Assembly: GCF_000176015.1 (NCBI RefSeq)
Contig: NZ_ACYY01000014.1
Coordinates: forward strand, 40,345 to 104,344
Source of the DNA: Rhodobacter ferrooxidans
GTDB lineage: Bacteria > Pseudomonadota > Alphaproteobacteria > Rhodobacterales > Rhodobacteraceae
Length of the DNA: 64,000 nucleotides
Direction of reading: 5' to 3'
Part shown: one piece after another, positions 16,456-26,045 of the stretch
Position numbering within the stretch: the stretch's first letter is position 1
Layout: each line of letters starts with the position of its first letter
Position numbers and translations under genes: made by a program
The notes under the pieces: model-generated
What the model was told of the DNA's origin: nothing
Seen by the model: only the letters and a program-made list of their open reading frames with translations
Database searches by the model: none

Positions 16456-17541
16456 TTATTTCGGAATGTCGCCGACGATGCCTTCGACATAGAAGTTCAG
16501 CCCCGACAGCGTGCCATCATCGGCGCGCTCGCCCTCGGCCAGCCAGACCGAACCGTCCTGCTTGTTCAAGGGGCCGGTGAACGGGTGATAGCTGCCGTCG
16601 GCAATGGAGGCTGCCAGCGCCTCGGCCTCGGCCTTCACTTCGGCGGGCACGGCGTCGGTGATCTCACCGATCTTCACTTCGCCGCCGCCGATTCCGGCCC
16701 AGGTGTCTTTTTGCGCATAGGTGCCATCCAGCAGCGCCTGCACCCGTTCAATGTAATACGGCCCCCAGTTGTCGATGATCGACGAAACCCGCGGGCTGGG
16801 CTTGTATTCGGCCATGTCCGAGGCCTGGCCAAAGCCGATCACGCCCGGGGTCTTGGCAGCTTCGGCCAGCACGGCGGTGCTGTCGGTATGCGCCAGAATC
16901 ACGTCCACACCCTGTTCGATCAGCGCCTTGGCGGCGTCGGCTTCCTTGGCCGGGTCGAACCAGGTGTAGGCCCAGACCACCGAGATGCTGACATCCGGGT
17001 TCACCTTTTTCGCATGGATGAAGCTGGAGTTGATGCCCTGGATCACTTCGGGAATCGGGAACGAGCCGATATAGCCGATCTTGTTCGATTTGGTCATGCG
17101 GCCCGCGATGGTGCCCATCACGGCGCGGCCTTCATAGAACCGGGCGTTGTAGGTGGACACGTTGGCCGAATCGCGTTTGAAGCCGGTGGCATGTTCGAAC
17201 ATCACATCGGGGAACTTGGCGGCCACGGCGTTGGTGGCGTCCATATAGCCGAACGAGGTGGTGAAGATGATCTTGCAGCCCGACAGCGCCATCTGCGTCA
17301 GCACCCGCTCGGAATCCGCACCTTCCGGCACGCTTTCCTGATAGACCGTCTCGATCTTGTCGCCCAGGGCGGCTTCCAGCGCCAGACGGCCCTGATCATG
17401 CTGGAAGGTCCAGCCGCCGTCACCGATCGGCCCGACATAGATGAAGCCGACTTTCAGCTTGTCCTGCGCGAAGGCGGCACGGCCCACCATCGACAGGCCA
17501 AGGCCCATCGCGGCGGTGGTCAGAAGCGTTCTGCGTTGCAT
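16456..17541 (-). CDS. BMP-family ABC transporter substrate-binding protein (purine/nucleoside)
   Basis: 361 residues with a signal peptide MQRRTLLTTAAMGLGLSMVG...AQ; the RR plus hydrophobic core could use Tat. The PnrA/BMP fold follows: 'KVGFIYVGPIGDGGWTFQHDQGR', 'ADSERVLTQMALSGCKIIFTTSFG', 'TYNARFYEGRAVMGTIAG' and 'DVILAHTDSTAV'. BMP proteins bind purine nucleosides or, in related systems, xanthine-like bases. It is the last gene of a unit with two permeases, a double ATPase and xdhABC, so xanthine/hypoxanthine or a nucleoside is the likely ligand. The start has GGGGAG upstream. Confidence 0.9.
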   Translation of the reverse strand: MQRRTLLTTAAMGLGLSMVGRAAFAQDKLKVGFIYVGPIGDGGWTFQHDQGRLALEAALGDKIETVYQESVPEGADSERVLTQMALSGCKIIFTTSFGYMDATNAVAAKFPDVMFEHATGFKRDSANVSTYNARFYEGRAVMGTIAGRMTKSNKIGYIGSFPIPEVIQGINSSFIHAKKVNPDVSISVVWAYTWFDPAKEADAAKALIEQGVDVILAHTDSTAVLAEAAKTPGVIGFGQASDMAEYKPSPRVSSIIDNWGPYYIERVQALLDGTYAQKDTWAGIGGGEVKIGEITDAVPAEVKAEAEALAASIADGSYHPFTGPLNKQDGSVWLAEGERADDGTLSGLNFYVEGIVGDIPK

Positions 17542-17589
17542 ATGGTAACTCCCCAAAGGTAAAGGCTTGCGCCCCGGTTGATTGTGGCC

Positions 17590-18519
17590 TCAGCGCGAGG
17601 CATGGAAATTCTGGCCCAGGGCGGCAGGTGCGGCAGCAGCACGGCCCCGGCCCGATGACATGATGACCAGCACGAGGATGGTTATCAGATATGGCGCCAT
17701 CGACAAGTATTCGACCGGGATCGGCACGTTGGCGACCTGCAGATTCAACTGCAAGACAGTGATGCCGCCGAAAAGATAGGCACCGATCAACACCCGCCAC
17801 GGCCGCCAAGAGGCAAACACCACGATGGCCAGCGCGATCCAACCCGCGCCTGCGGTGATGCCATCGGTCCATTGTGGCACCCGCACCAGGCTGATGTAGG
17901 CGCCGCCCAACCCCGCCATTGCGCCGCCGAACAGGATGGCGGCAATGCGGATGCGGACCACCTTGTAGCCCAGCGCATGGGCGGCATCGTGATTCTCGCC
18001 CACCGCCCGCAGGATCAGCCCCATCCGGCTGTATTTCAGCCCCCACCACACCGCGGCAATCACCGCGATCGACAGATAGACCCCCAGATTATGCTGGAAC
18101 AGCACCGGCCCGACGCCCGGAATATCCGCCAGCGGCCCCATCGGCACCTTGCCAGTCGCCGGTGGCTTGATGCCGTTGAAACCCTGCCCCAGCAGGCTTG
18201 AAAGCCCCAGCCCGAAAAGCGTCAGCGCCAGCCCCGTCGCCACCTGATTGGCCAGCAGCACCTGCGTCAACAGCGCAAAGATCAGGCTCAGCCCCGCACC
18301 ACCCGCAGCACCCCCCAGAAACCCCACGAACGGGCTGCCGGTCTTGACCGCCACCACAAAGCCGCAGACCGCCCCGATGATCATCATCCCCTCGACGCCA
18401 AGGTTCAGCACGCCGGATTTCTCCACCACCAGCTCGCCAATGGCTGCCAGGATGATCGGCACCGCCGCCATCATCAGACTGGCCACCAGCACCGCCGGGT
18501 TGATTGCCGAAAGGTCCAT
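17590..18519 (-). CDS. ABC transporter permease, BMP/NupQ type (second permease)
   Basis: 309-residue inner-membrane permease of the branched-chain/ribose superfamily, with about eight hydrophobic segments. It has the conserved '[19 protein letters not shown]' near the N-terminus and '[21 protein letters not shown]', the loop that contacts the ATPase. GGAGG lies seven bases before the ATG; a GTG three bases earlier is possible. The start overlaps the stop of the first permease by one base (TGATG). It forms the channel with that protein. Confidence 0.92.
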   Translation of the reverse strand: MDLSAINPAVLVASLMMAAVPIILAAIGELVVEKSGVLNLGVEGMMIIGAVCGFVVAVKTGSPFVGFLGGAAGGAGLSLIFALLTQVLLANQVATGLALTLFGLGLSSLLGQGFNGIKPPATGKVPMGPLADIPGVGPVLFQHNLGVYLSIAVIAAVWWGLKYSRMGLILRAVGENHDAAHALGYKVVRIRIAAILFGGAMAGLGGAYISLVRVPQWTDGITAGAGWIALAIVVFASWRPWRVLIGAYLFGGITVLQLNLQVANVPIPVEYLSMAPYLITILVLVIMSSGRGRAAAAPAALGQNFHASR

Positions 18520-19604
18520 CACACCGCCTCCCGCTTGCCGAACCGCAGCCGGTAGTTGCTGAACAGATCGACCGCCAGCAGGAAGAACAGCAGCATGCCC
18601 TGAAACGCCTGGATCGCCGCCGAGGGTAGCCCCAGCATGAACTGCGCCAGCTCGCCGCCGATATAGGTCAGCGCCATCAAGAGGCCGGCCAGCAGGATGC
18701 CCACCGGGTTCAACCGGCCCAGAAACGCCACGATGATCGCGGTAAAGCCGTAGCCCGAGCCGAAGTCGATGGATATTTGCCCGGCCGGCCCTGCCACCTC
18801 AAACAACCCCGCCAACCCGGCCAGCCCGCCCGAAAGCCCCATGCACAGCAGCACCAGCCGGTCCGGGTTGACCCCGGCAAACCGCGCGGCCCGCGGTGCC
18901 TGCCCCGCCAGCCGGATGGAAAACCCCAGCATGTGCCGGTGCAGCAGCACATAGGCCGCAATGACCGCGATGAACGCCGCCACCACGCCCCAATGCATGC
19001 CAGTCCCGGCAATCAGCTCCGGGTTGGCCGCCGCCGGGTATTGCGACAGGTTGCGCGACCCCGGAAAGCCGCCGCCCTCGGGGTTGCGCAACGCTCCCAG
19101 CGCCATCGACGCCAGAATCGCCTGCGCCACATAGACCAGCAACAGGCTGACCAAAATCTCGTTGGTGGCAAAGCGCGTGCGCAGGATCGCCGGTATCATC
19201 GCCCAGGCCCAGCCGCCCAAGCCCCCCGCAATCACCATCAGCGGAAAGACATACCAGGCCTCGACCGGATAGAACGCCAGCCCCACCGCCGCGCCACAAA
19301 TCGCGCCGATGATATACTGCCCTTCCGCCCCGATGTTCCAGATCCCCGCCCGGAACCCCAGCGACAGCCCCACCGCGATCAGGATCAGCGGCCCCGCCTT
19401 CACCAGCAGTTGTGGCCGCGAATAGGACGCGAACTGTTCGTTGAACAACGGATCCCAGAAGATCGTCCGTATCGCCTCGACCGGGTTCTTGCCCAGCAGC
19501 GCGAACATGATCCCGCCCGCGATCATCGTCAAAGCCACCGCCACCACCGGCGTCGCCATGGTCCAGAACCGCGAGGGCGAGGGGCGTTTCTCCAGCCTCA
19601 CCAT
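18519..19604 (-). CDS. ABC transporter permease, BMP/NupP type (first permease)
   Basis: 361-residue permease. A short cytoplasmic N-terminus is followed by a series of transmembrane segments, including 'PLILIAVGLSLGFRAGIWNIGAEGQYIIGAI' (the family signature around NIGAEGQ) and 'FSIRLAGQAPRAARFAGVN', the ATPase-coupling loop. Its Shine-Dalgarno, AAAGGTGAAGC before the ATG, appears to lie in the tail of repeat copy 4. It is paired with the permease at 17590. Confidence 0.92.
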   Translation of the reverse strand: MVRLEKRPSPSRFWTMATPVVAVALTMIAGGIMFALLGKNPVEAIRTIFWDPLFNEQFASYSRPQLLVKAGPLILIAVGLSLGFRAGIWNIGAEGQYIIGAICGAAVGLAFYPVEAWYVFPLMVIAGGLGGWAWAMIPAILRTRFATNEILVSLLLVYVAQAILASMALGALRNPEGGGFPGSRNLSQYPAAANPELIAGTGMHWGVVAAFIAVIAAYVLLHRHMLGFSIRLAGQAPRAARFAGVNPDRLVLLCMGLSGGLAGLAGLFEVAGPAGQISIDFGSGYGFTAIIVAFLGRLNPVGILLAGLLMALTYIGGELAQFMLGLPSAAIQAFQGMLLFFLLAVDLFSNYRLRFGKREAV

Positions 19605-19610
19605 GCTTCA

Positions 19611-19677
19611 CCTTTGCCCAAATATCCTCGGGGGGTGAATTGGCCACAGGCCAAGAGGGGGGCGGAAAGCCCCCCCG
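19611..19677. repeat. Palindromic repeat family A, copy 4, inside the purine operon
   Basis: CCTTTGCCCAAATATCCTCG at 19611-19630 matches the xdhA copy read on the minus strand. Next to it, GGGGGGC (19657-19663) and GCCCCCC (19669-19675) form a hairpin just after the ATPase stop. The copy spans the whole gap between ATPase and permease genes. The tail holds the permease ribosome-binding site. Confidence 0.65.
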
Positions 19678-19682
19678 CTACT

Positions 19683-21218
19683 CTAAGGGCCATGATGCGC
19701 CACCTCCATGCCATGCGCGCCGCCCATCATCAGCCCGATCTCCTCGATGCTCAGCCCCTGCACGGGGCGCTGTGCCGACAGCCGCCCCTCGTTCAGCGCC
19801 GCGAAATTGTCGGCAATCTCCAGCAATTCATCCAGGTCCTGCGAAATGCACACCACCGCCGCCCCCGCCGCCGCCCGGTCCAGAATGGCCTGCCTAATCG
19901 CCGCCGCCGCCGAGGCATCCACCCCCCAGGTCGGCTGGTTGATCACGATCACCCCCGGCGACTGGCTGAGTTCGCGCCCGATCACGAATTTCTGCAAGTT
20001 CCCGCCCGAAAGCGCCCGCGCCGCCACCCCGGTGCTCGGCGTGCGCACATCGAAATCCCTGACAATGGTCTGCGCAAACCCCTTCGCCGCCGCCCAGTCG
20101 ATGAAGCCGCGCCGCACCAGCCCCTGCCGCACCGCCCCCGACAGCAGCGCATTTTCCACCAGCGTCATATCCGGTGCCGCCGCATGGCCCAGCCGTTCCT
20201 CGGGTGCGGCCACCAACCCGGCACGGCGGCGTTCGTTCGGCCCCTGATCGCCGATCCCCACCCCGTCAATCTGCACCGCATCACGCGCCGTCCGCACCTC
20301 GCCCGACAGCGCCAGCAGCAACTCGTCCTGCCCATTGCCCGCCACCCCGGCAATCCCCAGCACCTCGCCGCGCCGCACCGCAAAACTGATATCTTTCAAC
20401 GAGGTGCCAAAGGGAATGGGCGAATCCACCGACAGGCCCGCCACCTGCAACGCCACCGCGCCCTTGGCACCGCCACTGCGCGCCGGCGGCGTCAGCACCG
20501 CCCCCACCATCATCTCGGCCAATTCGCGCGCGGTCTTTTCCCGCGGCGTGCAGGTATCGACCACCTTGCCCCGCCGCAGGATCGTCGCCTCGTCGCACAG
20601 GCTGCGAATTTCCTCCAGCTTGTGACTGATATACAGGATCGCCGTGCCCTCGGCCGCCAGTTGCCGCAGGGTCTTGAACAGGATTTCAACCTCCTGCGGC
20701 GTCAATACCGAGGTCGGCTCGTCCATGATCAAAAGCTTCGGGCTTTGCAGCAGGCAGCGGATGATCTCGACCCGCTGCCGCTCGCCCGCCGACAGATCGC
20801 CCACCATCCGGCCCGGGTCCAGCGGCAGGCCGTATTCCGTGGATACATCGCGGATCGCCTGCGCCAGTGCGCGCAGCTTGGGCGGGTTTTCCATGCCCAG
20901 CGCGACGTTTTCCGCCACGTTCAACGCCTCGAACAGACTGAAATGCTGGAACACCATCCCCACGCCCGCCGCCCGTGCCGCCCGCGGATCGGCAGGCGCA
21001 TAGGGCACGCCGCGCAACTCCATCGCGCCTGCATCGGGCTGCACCAGCCCGTAGATCATCTTGACCAGCGTCGATTTGCCCGCACCATTCTCGCCCAGCA
21101 GCGCATGCACCTCGCCCTCGCGGATGGAGAACGACACGTCGGAATTGGCCACCACGCCCGGATAGGCCTTGGTCACCCCCTGCACCGCCAGCAGCGCCGG
21201 CTTTTGCGCGTCGTTCAT
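19683..21218 (-). CDS. ABC transporter ATP-binding protein with two nucleotide-binding domains (BMP type)
   Basis: 511 residues with two ABC ATPase domains. The first has Walker A GENGAGKST, signature LSAGERQRVEI and Walker B 'LLIMDEPTSVL'. The second is degenerate, as usual in the sugar/nucleoside group: its Walker A region reads GVAGNGQDE, and it keeps the signature LSGGNLQKFVIGREL and 'VIVINQPTWGVD'. It powers uptake through the two permeases. Its ATG overlaps the xdhC stop (ATGA), which ties transport to xanthine oxidation in one transcript. Confidence 0.93.
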   Translation of the reverse strand: MNDAQKPALLAVQGVTKAYPGVVANSDVSFSIREGEVHALLGENGAGKSTLVKMIYGLVQPDAGAMELRGVPYAPADPRAARAAGVGMVFQHFSLFEALNVAENVALGMENPPKLRALAQAIRDVSTEYGLPLDPGRMVGDLSAGERQRVEIIRCLLQSPKLLIMDEPTSVLTPQEVEILFKTLRQLAAEGTAILYISHKLEEIRSLCDEATILRRGKVVDTCTPREKTARELAEMMVGAVLTPPARSGGAKGAVALQVAGLSVDSPIPFGTSLKDISFAVRRGEVLGIAGVAGNGQDELLLALSGEVRTARDAVQIDGVGIGDQGPNERRRAGLVAAPEERLGHAAAPDMTLVENALLSGAVRQGLVRRGFIDWAAAKGFAQTIVRDFDVRTPSTGVAARALSGGNLQKFVIGRELSQSPGVIVINQPTWGVDASAAAAIRQAILDRAAAGAAVVCISQDLDELLEIADNFAALNEGRLSAQRPVQGLSIEEIGLMMGGAHGMEVAHHGP

Positions 21219-22156
21219 ACCGCGATCTCCCTGCCGGTCGCCCCGGCCTTGCCAGCCTTCACAAACGCCACCGCCACGCCCAGCGCAATCGCCTGCGGAT
21301 GCTTGCCCAAGCCCGGGTCGCCAATCGGACAGGCAATCCGCGCGATACTTGCCTGCGAATGACCCAAGGTTTGCAGCCGGCTGGCAAAGCGCCGGGCCTT
21401 GCTGGCCGAGCCGATCAGCCCCAGCGACGCAAAGCCATGCCTCAGCAACCGGTGACACAATTCCAGATCAAGCGCATGGCTGAAGGTCAACACCAGATGC
21501 TCTGCCGTGGCGGGCGCCCGCGCCACCAGATCGCCCGGGTCCGCCGCCGCCAGCACCGTCACGCCCTCCGGCACCACCTCGGGAAACCGCGCCACATCCA
21601 CATCCACCCAGGTAATCGCCACCCCCGGCAATGGCGCCAGCACCGAAACCACCGCCCGGCCCACATGCCCGGCACCCCAGACCCAGACCTCGCGCCCCAC
21701 CGATGCCACCGGTTCAACCATCCAGCCCTGCATCAGGACTGAAACCGGCACCGCCCCTTGCCTAGCCCGCGCCAGCAACCGCGCCACCGCCAGCGGCATC
21801 TCCCCCGCCGCCGCGACAGGTCGCGCCACCATCTGCAGCCCCGCCAGCCCAACCAGTTCCGCCGCGCCGTAAACCTCGGTCAGCAACGTCACCACGCCAC
21901 CGCAGCATTGCCCCAGACCCGGCCCCAAAGCCTCGCGGTCCAGCCGCCGCCCACCCACGGCCAACACCTCGCGCGCCCGCCCGACAGCCTGCCATTCTAG
22001 CGCCCCGCCGCCAATGGTGCCCGACTGCCCGCCGTCCCAGACCAGCATCGAAGCCCCCACCTCGCGCGGGGCCGAGCCCTGCACCGCCGCCACCACGACG
22101 CGCGCCACCCGCCCGTGCCGCGCCACCGCCGCCTGCAAGCCGCCCAGATCAAACAT
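21215..22156 (-). CDS. xdhC: Xanthine dehydrogenase accessory protein XdhC
   Basis: 313 residues. XdhC binds molybdenum cofactor, supports its sulfuration and inserts it into XdhB. The N-terminal XdhC/CoxI domain has 'VVVAAVQGSAPREVGASMLVW' and 'GTIGGGALEWQA'; the GPGLGQCCGGVV motif follows, with two cysteines implicated in cofactor binding. The C-terminal Rossmann domain has 'VWVWGAGHVGRAVV' and 'SLGLIGSASKARRF'. It overlaps xdhB by eight bases and the ATPase gene by four. Confidence 0.93.
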   Translation of the reverse strand: MFDLGGLQAAVARHGRVARVVVAAVQGSAPREVGASMLVWDGGQSGTIGGGALEWQAVGRAREVLAVGGRRLDREALGPGLGQCCGGVVTLLTEVYGAAELVGLAGLQMVARPVAAAGEMPLAVARLLARARQGAVPVSVLMQGWMVEPVASVGREVWVWGAGHVGRAVVSVLAPLPGVAITWVDVDVARFPEVVPEGVTVLAAADPGDLVARAPATAEHLVLTFSHALDLELCHRLLRHGFASLGLIGSASKARRFASRLQTLGHSQASIARIACPIGDPGLGKHPQAIALGVAVAFVKAGKAGATGREIAV

Positions 22157-24479
22157 GCCGCACCCGCCGCACCGCCGCCAGCACCCGCTCCGGCGTCGCC
22201 GGGGCGTCCAGACCCGGATAAACCGACCCGTCACCACAAGCCGCCACCGCATCCGACAGCGCCATCAGCACCGAGATCCCCAGCATCAGCGGCGGCTCGC
22301 CCACCGCCTTCGACCGCCCGATGGTGTCCTCGGGGTTCTTGCGCCCCCACAAGGCCACGTTGAACACCGCAGGCCGGTCCGAGCAGGCCGGGATCTTGTA
22401 GGTCGAGGGCGCATGCGTGGTCAGCTGCCCCTTGGCGTCCCACACCAGTTCCTCGGTGGTCAGCCAACCCGCGCCCTGCACATAACCGCCTTCGATCTGG
22501 CCGATGTCGATGGCGGGGTTCAGGCTGGCGCCGGTGTCATGCAGGATATCGGCGCGCAGGATGCGGCTCTCGCCGGTCAGCGTGTCGATCACCACCTCGC
22601 TGACCGCAGCACCATAGGCGAAATACAGGAACGGCCGCCCGGCGCCGCGGCTGCGGTCCCAGGTGATCTTCGGCGTGGCATAAAACCCGGTGGCCGACAG
22701 CGACACCCGCGCCAGATACGCCCAGTTCACCACCTGGGCAAAGCCGTAAACCTCGCCCGCCACCCGCACCCGCCCCCCGGCAAACCGCACGCTGGCAGCC
22801 TCGACCCCATGCTTGTCGGCAATGAACGCCGCCAACCGCCCGCGCAGCGTCTCGCACGCCGCCCGCACCGCCATGCCGTTCATGTCCGACCCCGACGACG
22901 CCGCCGTGGCCGAGGTATTGGGCACCTTGCCGGTATCGGTGGCGGCGATCCTGACCCGCGCCAGATCGACGCCGAACACCCCAGCCGCCACCTGCGCCAC
23001 CTTCTGGAACAGCCCTTGCCCCATCTCGGTGCCGCCATGGTTGATGGCAATCGAGCCGTCCTGATACAGATGCACCAATGCCCCGGCCTGATTGAGATGC
23101 GTCAGCGTGAAGGAAATGCCAAACTTCACCGGCGTCAGCGCGATCCCCCGCTTCAACACCGGACTGCCCGAATTCCATTCCGCAATCGCCGCCCGCCGCG
23201 CCTGATAGGCCGCACTCTCCTCCAGTGCCGCCACCACCTCATGCCCGATGAAATCCGTCACCGGCATCAGATAGGGCGTGGTCTGCGGCTTCTTCTCTGC
23301 CGAAATATCCCCGCCGGAGGCTCCCGCCCGCACCGACCTCCCACCATAGAAATTCGCGCGCCGCACCGCCAAGGGTTCCAACCCAAGGGCAAAGGCCACA
23401 TGATCCATCACCCGCTCGATCCCCAGCATCCCCTGCGGCCCGCCAAAGCCGCGGAAGGCGGTGGCGCTTTGGGTGTTGGTGCGCAGCCGGTGGCTTTCGA
23501 TCCGCACTGCGGGCAGGTGATAGGCGTTGTCGGCATGCAGCATCGCCCGGTCGGCCACCGGCAAGGAAAGATCCTGCGCCCAGCCGCAGCGCACCAGATG
23601 CAGGAACTCCAGCCCCAGCACCCGACCCGTCGCATCCACCCCGGCGCGGTAGCTGATCCGCATGTCGTGGCGCTTGCCGGTGATCAGCATGTCGTCGTCG
23701 CGGTCATAGCGCATCTTGCAGGGCCGCCCGGTGGCGCGTGCCGCCAGCGCACAGGCAATCGCCAGCGCGTTGCCCTGGCTTTCCTTGCCGCCAAAACCGC
23801 CGCCCATCCGCCGCACTTCCACCCGCACGCCATGCATCGGCAGGCTCAAGGCATGCGCCACCTTGTGCTGGATCTCGCTGGGATGCTGGGTCGAGGCCAG
23901 GATCAGCATGTCGCCGTCCTCTTGCGGCACAGCGGCGGCCACCTGACCTTCCAGATAAAAATGCTCCTGCCCGCCGATTTCGATCTGGCCTTCAACCACC
24001 CGCGCCGCCCCGGCAATCGCCGCCGCGGCGTCGCCCTTCTGCCAGACCACCGGCCCGGTCTCGAACCGGCTGTTCGCCGCCAGGGCCTGATCCAGCGTCA
24101 GCAGGGCGGGCAGGGCTTGGCAGGACAACTTGCCCAGCCGGGCCGCCTTTCGCGCCGCCAGGTGACTGTCGGCCACCACCAGAAACACCGGCTGACCGGC
24201 GTAATGCACGCGGTCCACCGCCAGCAGCGGCTCGTCATGCGCCGAGGGGCTGCAATCGGGCATCACCGGGAAATCGACGGCGGAAAACACCGCCACCACG
24301 CCGGGTGCTGCCCGCACCGCCGCCAGATCAAGGCTTTCGATCACCCCGTGTGCGGTGTCCGACAGCCCGAAGGCCAGATGCAGCGCCCCTGCGGGCAGGG
24401 CGATATCGTCGATATAGCGCGCCTCGCCGGTGACGTGCAGGCGGGCGCTGTCATGCGGCAGGGCTTGGCCGAGGCTCAT
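22149..24479 (-). CDS. xdhB: Xanthine dehydrogenase, molybdenum-binding subunit XdhB
   Basis: 776 residues. Oxidises hypoxanthine and xanthine to urate at the Mo centre. Visible motifs are GGGFGGKES (about 226-234, a substrate Glu), '[11 protein letters not shown]' (340-350, aromatic clamp region), 'GGTEMGQGL' and '[11 protein letters not shown]' with the catalytic-base Glu at about 728. Residues 379-398 ([20 protein letters not shown]) are encoded by a family A repeat. The total length is still close to what I recall for R. capsulatus XdhB. The start ATG overlaps the xdhA stop by four bases. Confidence 0.95.
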   Translation of the reverse strand: MSLGQALPHDSARLHVTGEARYIDDIALPAGALHLAFGLSDTAHGVIESLDLAAVRAAPGVVAVFSAVDFPVMPDCSPSAHDEPLLAVDRVHYAGQPVFLVVADSHLAARKAARLGKLSCQALPALLTLDQALAANSRFETGPVVWQKGDAAAAIAGAARVVEGQIEIGGQEHFYLEGQVAAAVPQEDGDMLILASTQHPSEIQHKVAHALSLPMHGVRVEVRRMGGGFGGKESQGNALAIACALAARATGRPCKMRYDRDDDMLITGKRHDMRISYRAGVDATGRVLGLEFLHLVRCGWAQDLSLPVADRAMLHADNAYHLPAVRIESHRLRTNTQSATAFRGFGGPQGMLGIERVMDHVAFALGLEPLAVRRANFYGGRSVRAGASGGDISAEKKPQTTPYLMPVTDFIGHEVVAALEESAAYQARRAAIAEWNSGSPVLKRGIALTPVKFGISFTLTHLNQAGALVHLYQDGSIAINHGGTEMGQGLFQKVAQVAAGVFGVDLARVRIAATDTGKVPNTSATAASSGSDMNGMAVRAACETLRGRLAAFIADKHGVEAASVRFAGGRVRVAGEVYGFAQVVNWAYLARVSLSATGFYATPKITWDRSRGAGRPFLYFAYGAAVSEVVIDTLTGESRILRADILHDTGASLNPAIDIGQIEGGYVQGAGWLTTEELVWDAKGQLTTHAPSTYKIPACSDRPAVFNVALWGRKNPEDTIGRSKAVGEPPLMLGISVLMALSDAVAACGDGSVYPGLDAPATPERVLAAVRRVRHV
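23286..23345. repeat. Palindromic repeat family A, copy 5, in frame within xdhB
   Basis: On the minus strand it reads GGTCGGTGCGGGCGGGAGCC and continues into CCTCCGGCGGGGATATTT and CGGCAGAGAAGAAG. GAGCCTCCGGCGGGGATATT is identical in copies 1 and 7, and the tail GCAGAGAAGAA is shared with copy 7. It encodes XdhB residues 379-398 without breaking the frame. Confidence 0.75.
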
Positions 24480-25885
24480 GGTGCCACCTCGCGCAGATCA
24501 GTGAAGTCCCCTGCAAGATCGTGGAAATACCGGATCAGCAGATTGCCCGCGGTTTGCAGCCGGTAGGCGCTGGAGGCCCGCATGTCGCTGAGCGGGGTGA
24601 AATCCTGCGCCAGCGCCGGAAGGACCGCCTGCACCGTCGTCAGGTTCCAGTCCTGCCCCAGTAGTGCTGCCTCCAACACTGCCGCGCGTTTCGGGATACC
24701 CGCCATGCCGCCGAATGCGATGCGGGCTTCGGTGACCCGACCCGCCTGCACCGTCAAATTGAACGCGCCGCAGACCGCCGAGATGTCCTGATCGAAGCGC
24801 TTGCTCAGCTTGTAACAGCGCAGCGCCGGGGCGGTGGCGGGGATGGTGATCGCCTCGACAAACTCGCCGGGGCGGCGATCCTGTTTGCGGTAGTCGAGGT
24901 AGAAATCCTGCAGCGCCATCTCGCGCCGCTTTGCCCCCTGCCGCAGATGCAGCCGCGCGCCAAGGGCAATCAGCACGGGCGGGGTGTCGGCAATCGGCGA
25001 GCCGTTGGCGATGTTGCCGCCGAGCGTGGCGGCGTTGCGCACCTGCACCGAAGCAAACCGGCGCAGGAAGGCGGCGAAGGCGGGGTGATGCTGGGGCAGG
25101 GCCGCCATCAGGTCGGTGATGCTGACGCCTGCGCCGATGCGCAGGGTATCGCCTTGGGGGGTGATCTGTTGCAGATCAGCGATGCCGGAAAGGAAGGCCA
25201 CTTGCGGCAGCCCGCGCAGGCCCTTGGTCAGCCAGAGGCCGACATCGGTGGCCCCAGCGATCAGGGTGGCGTCGGGGTGGGTTTGATACCAGTCTGCCAA
25301 ATCATCCGCTGTCTTGGGGTGGTAGGCGCCGGGGGGGCTGTCTGCCCCCCCGGACCCCCCCGAGGATATTTGGGCAAAGGAGAAATCAGCGGCGTGGTTT
25401 TCGGTCATCCATTCTGGGATCGGGGCGGATTCGACGGATTGGGCAGCCTTGATGATCGGGGCGTAGCCGGTGCAGCGGCAGAGGTTGCCCGAAAGCACGT
25501 CGTCATGGTCGGTGCGGCCTTGGGCATGGGCCACGGCCAGCGACACCACGATGCCCGGCGTGCAGAAGCCGCATTGCGAGCCGTGCTGGTCGATCATCGC
25601 CTGTTGAACCGGGTGCAAGGCACCGTCGGGGCCGGAGATGCCTTCGATGGTGCGCAGCGCCTTGCCGTGGATCTGGCCCAAGAGCAGGATGCAGGCGTTC
25701 AGCGCGCGGCTGCCGGTGGCGTCGCTGACCATCACCGTGCAGGCGCCGCAGTCGCCTTCGTTGCAGCCCTCCTTGCTGCCGCAAAGGCCGCGATCAACCC
25801 GCAGCCAGTCCAGCAACGGCCTTGTCGGGGCCTGATCCGACAGGCGCACCGGCGTTCCGTTCAACAGAAACGCAATCTCGGTCAT
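24476..25885 (-). CDS. xdhA: Xanthine dehydrogenase, FeS/FAD subunit XdhA
   Basis: 469 residues. The N-terminal plant-type [2Fe-2S] domain has Cys 41, 46, 49 and 65. The second helical [2Fe-2S] domain has Cys 105, 108, 136 and 138 (CGFC...CRC). The FAD-binding CO-dehydrogenase-flavoprotein domain runs from about 190, with '[12 protein letters not shown]' and '[20 protein letters not shown]'. Residues 168-188, the linker between the FeS and FAD parts, are encoded by a family A repeat. It is the first gene of the purine unit and divergent from dnaE. GGCGGA is a modest ribosome site before the ATG. Confidence 0.95.
   Translation of the reverse strand: MTEIAFLLNGTPVRLSDQAPTRPLLDWLRVDRGLCGSKEGCNEGDCGACTVMVSDATGSRALNACILLLGQIHGKALRTIEGISGPDGALHPVQQAMIDQHGSQCGFCTPGIVVSLAVAHAQGRTDHDDVLSGNLCRCTGYAPIIKAAQSVESAPIPEWMTENHAADFSFAQISSGGSGGADSPPGAYHPKTADDLADWYQTHPDATLIAGATDVGLWLTKGLRGLPQVAFLSGIADLQQITPQGDTLRIGAGVSITDLMAALPQHHPAFAAFLRRFASVQVRNAATLGGNIANGSPIADTPPVLIALGARLHLRQGAKRREMALQDFYLDYRKQDRRPGEFVEAITIPATAPALRCYKLSKRFDQDISAVCGAFNLTVQAGRVTEARIAFGGMAGIPKRAAVLEAALLGQDWNLTTVQAVLPALAQDFTPLSDMRASSAYRLQTAGNLLIRYFHDLAGDFTDLREVAP
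25322..25384. repeat. Palindromic repeat family A, copy 6, in frame within xdhA
   Basis: On the minus strand it contains CCTTTGCCCAAATATCCTCG, then a G7 run, GTCCGGGGGGG, GCAGACAG and CCCCCCCGG. This is the same order as copy 3 (AATATCCTCGGGG, GTCCGGGG, GCAGACAGCCCC). It encodes '[19 protein letters not shown]' in the FeS-FAD linker of XdhA without a stop or frameshift. Confidence 0.75.
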
Positions 25886-26045
25886 CCGATTAATCCGCCG
25901 CCTTCCCTGCGTTCGGGGCCGCTGCGTGCCCGCCCGATGCGGCGTAAAACGGGCCACGCGCCCCAGTTCCTGCCCTGCATCAAGCCTTGGGGCGCTGCGG
26001 TTGGCAAGCCTAGATTGCGCCCCGCCGATGCTTTAGGGTCGGCGC

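Noticed and set aside
20040..20090. Degenerate Walker A in the second half of the ABC ATPase as a sign of decay
   Set aside because: A degenerate second nucleotide-binding domain is normal in BMP and sugar-type double ATPases.
18777..21362. An 861-codon open frame on the plus strand opposite the ABC transporter genes
   Set aside because: The product is dominated by Arg, His, Pro and Gln and has no family resemblance. It spans three real genes on the other strand.
23286..25384. Whether the repeats in xdhA and xdhB break the genes (pseudogenes)
   Set aside because: Both frames stay open, all cofactor and catalytic motifs downstream are intact, and the inserts lie in linker or loop positions.
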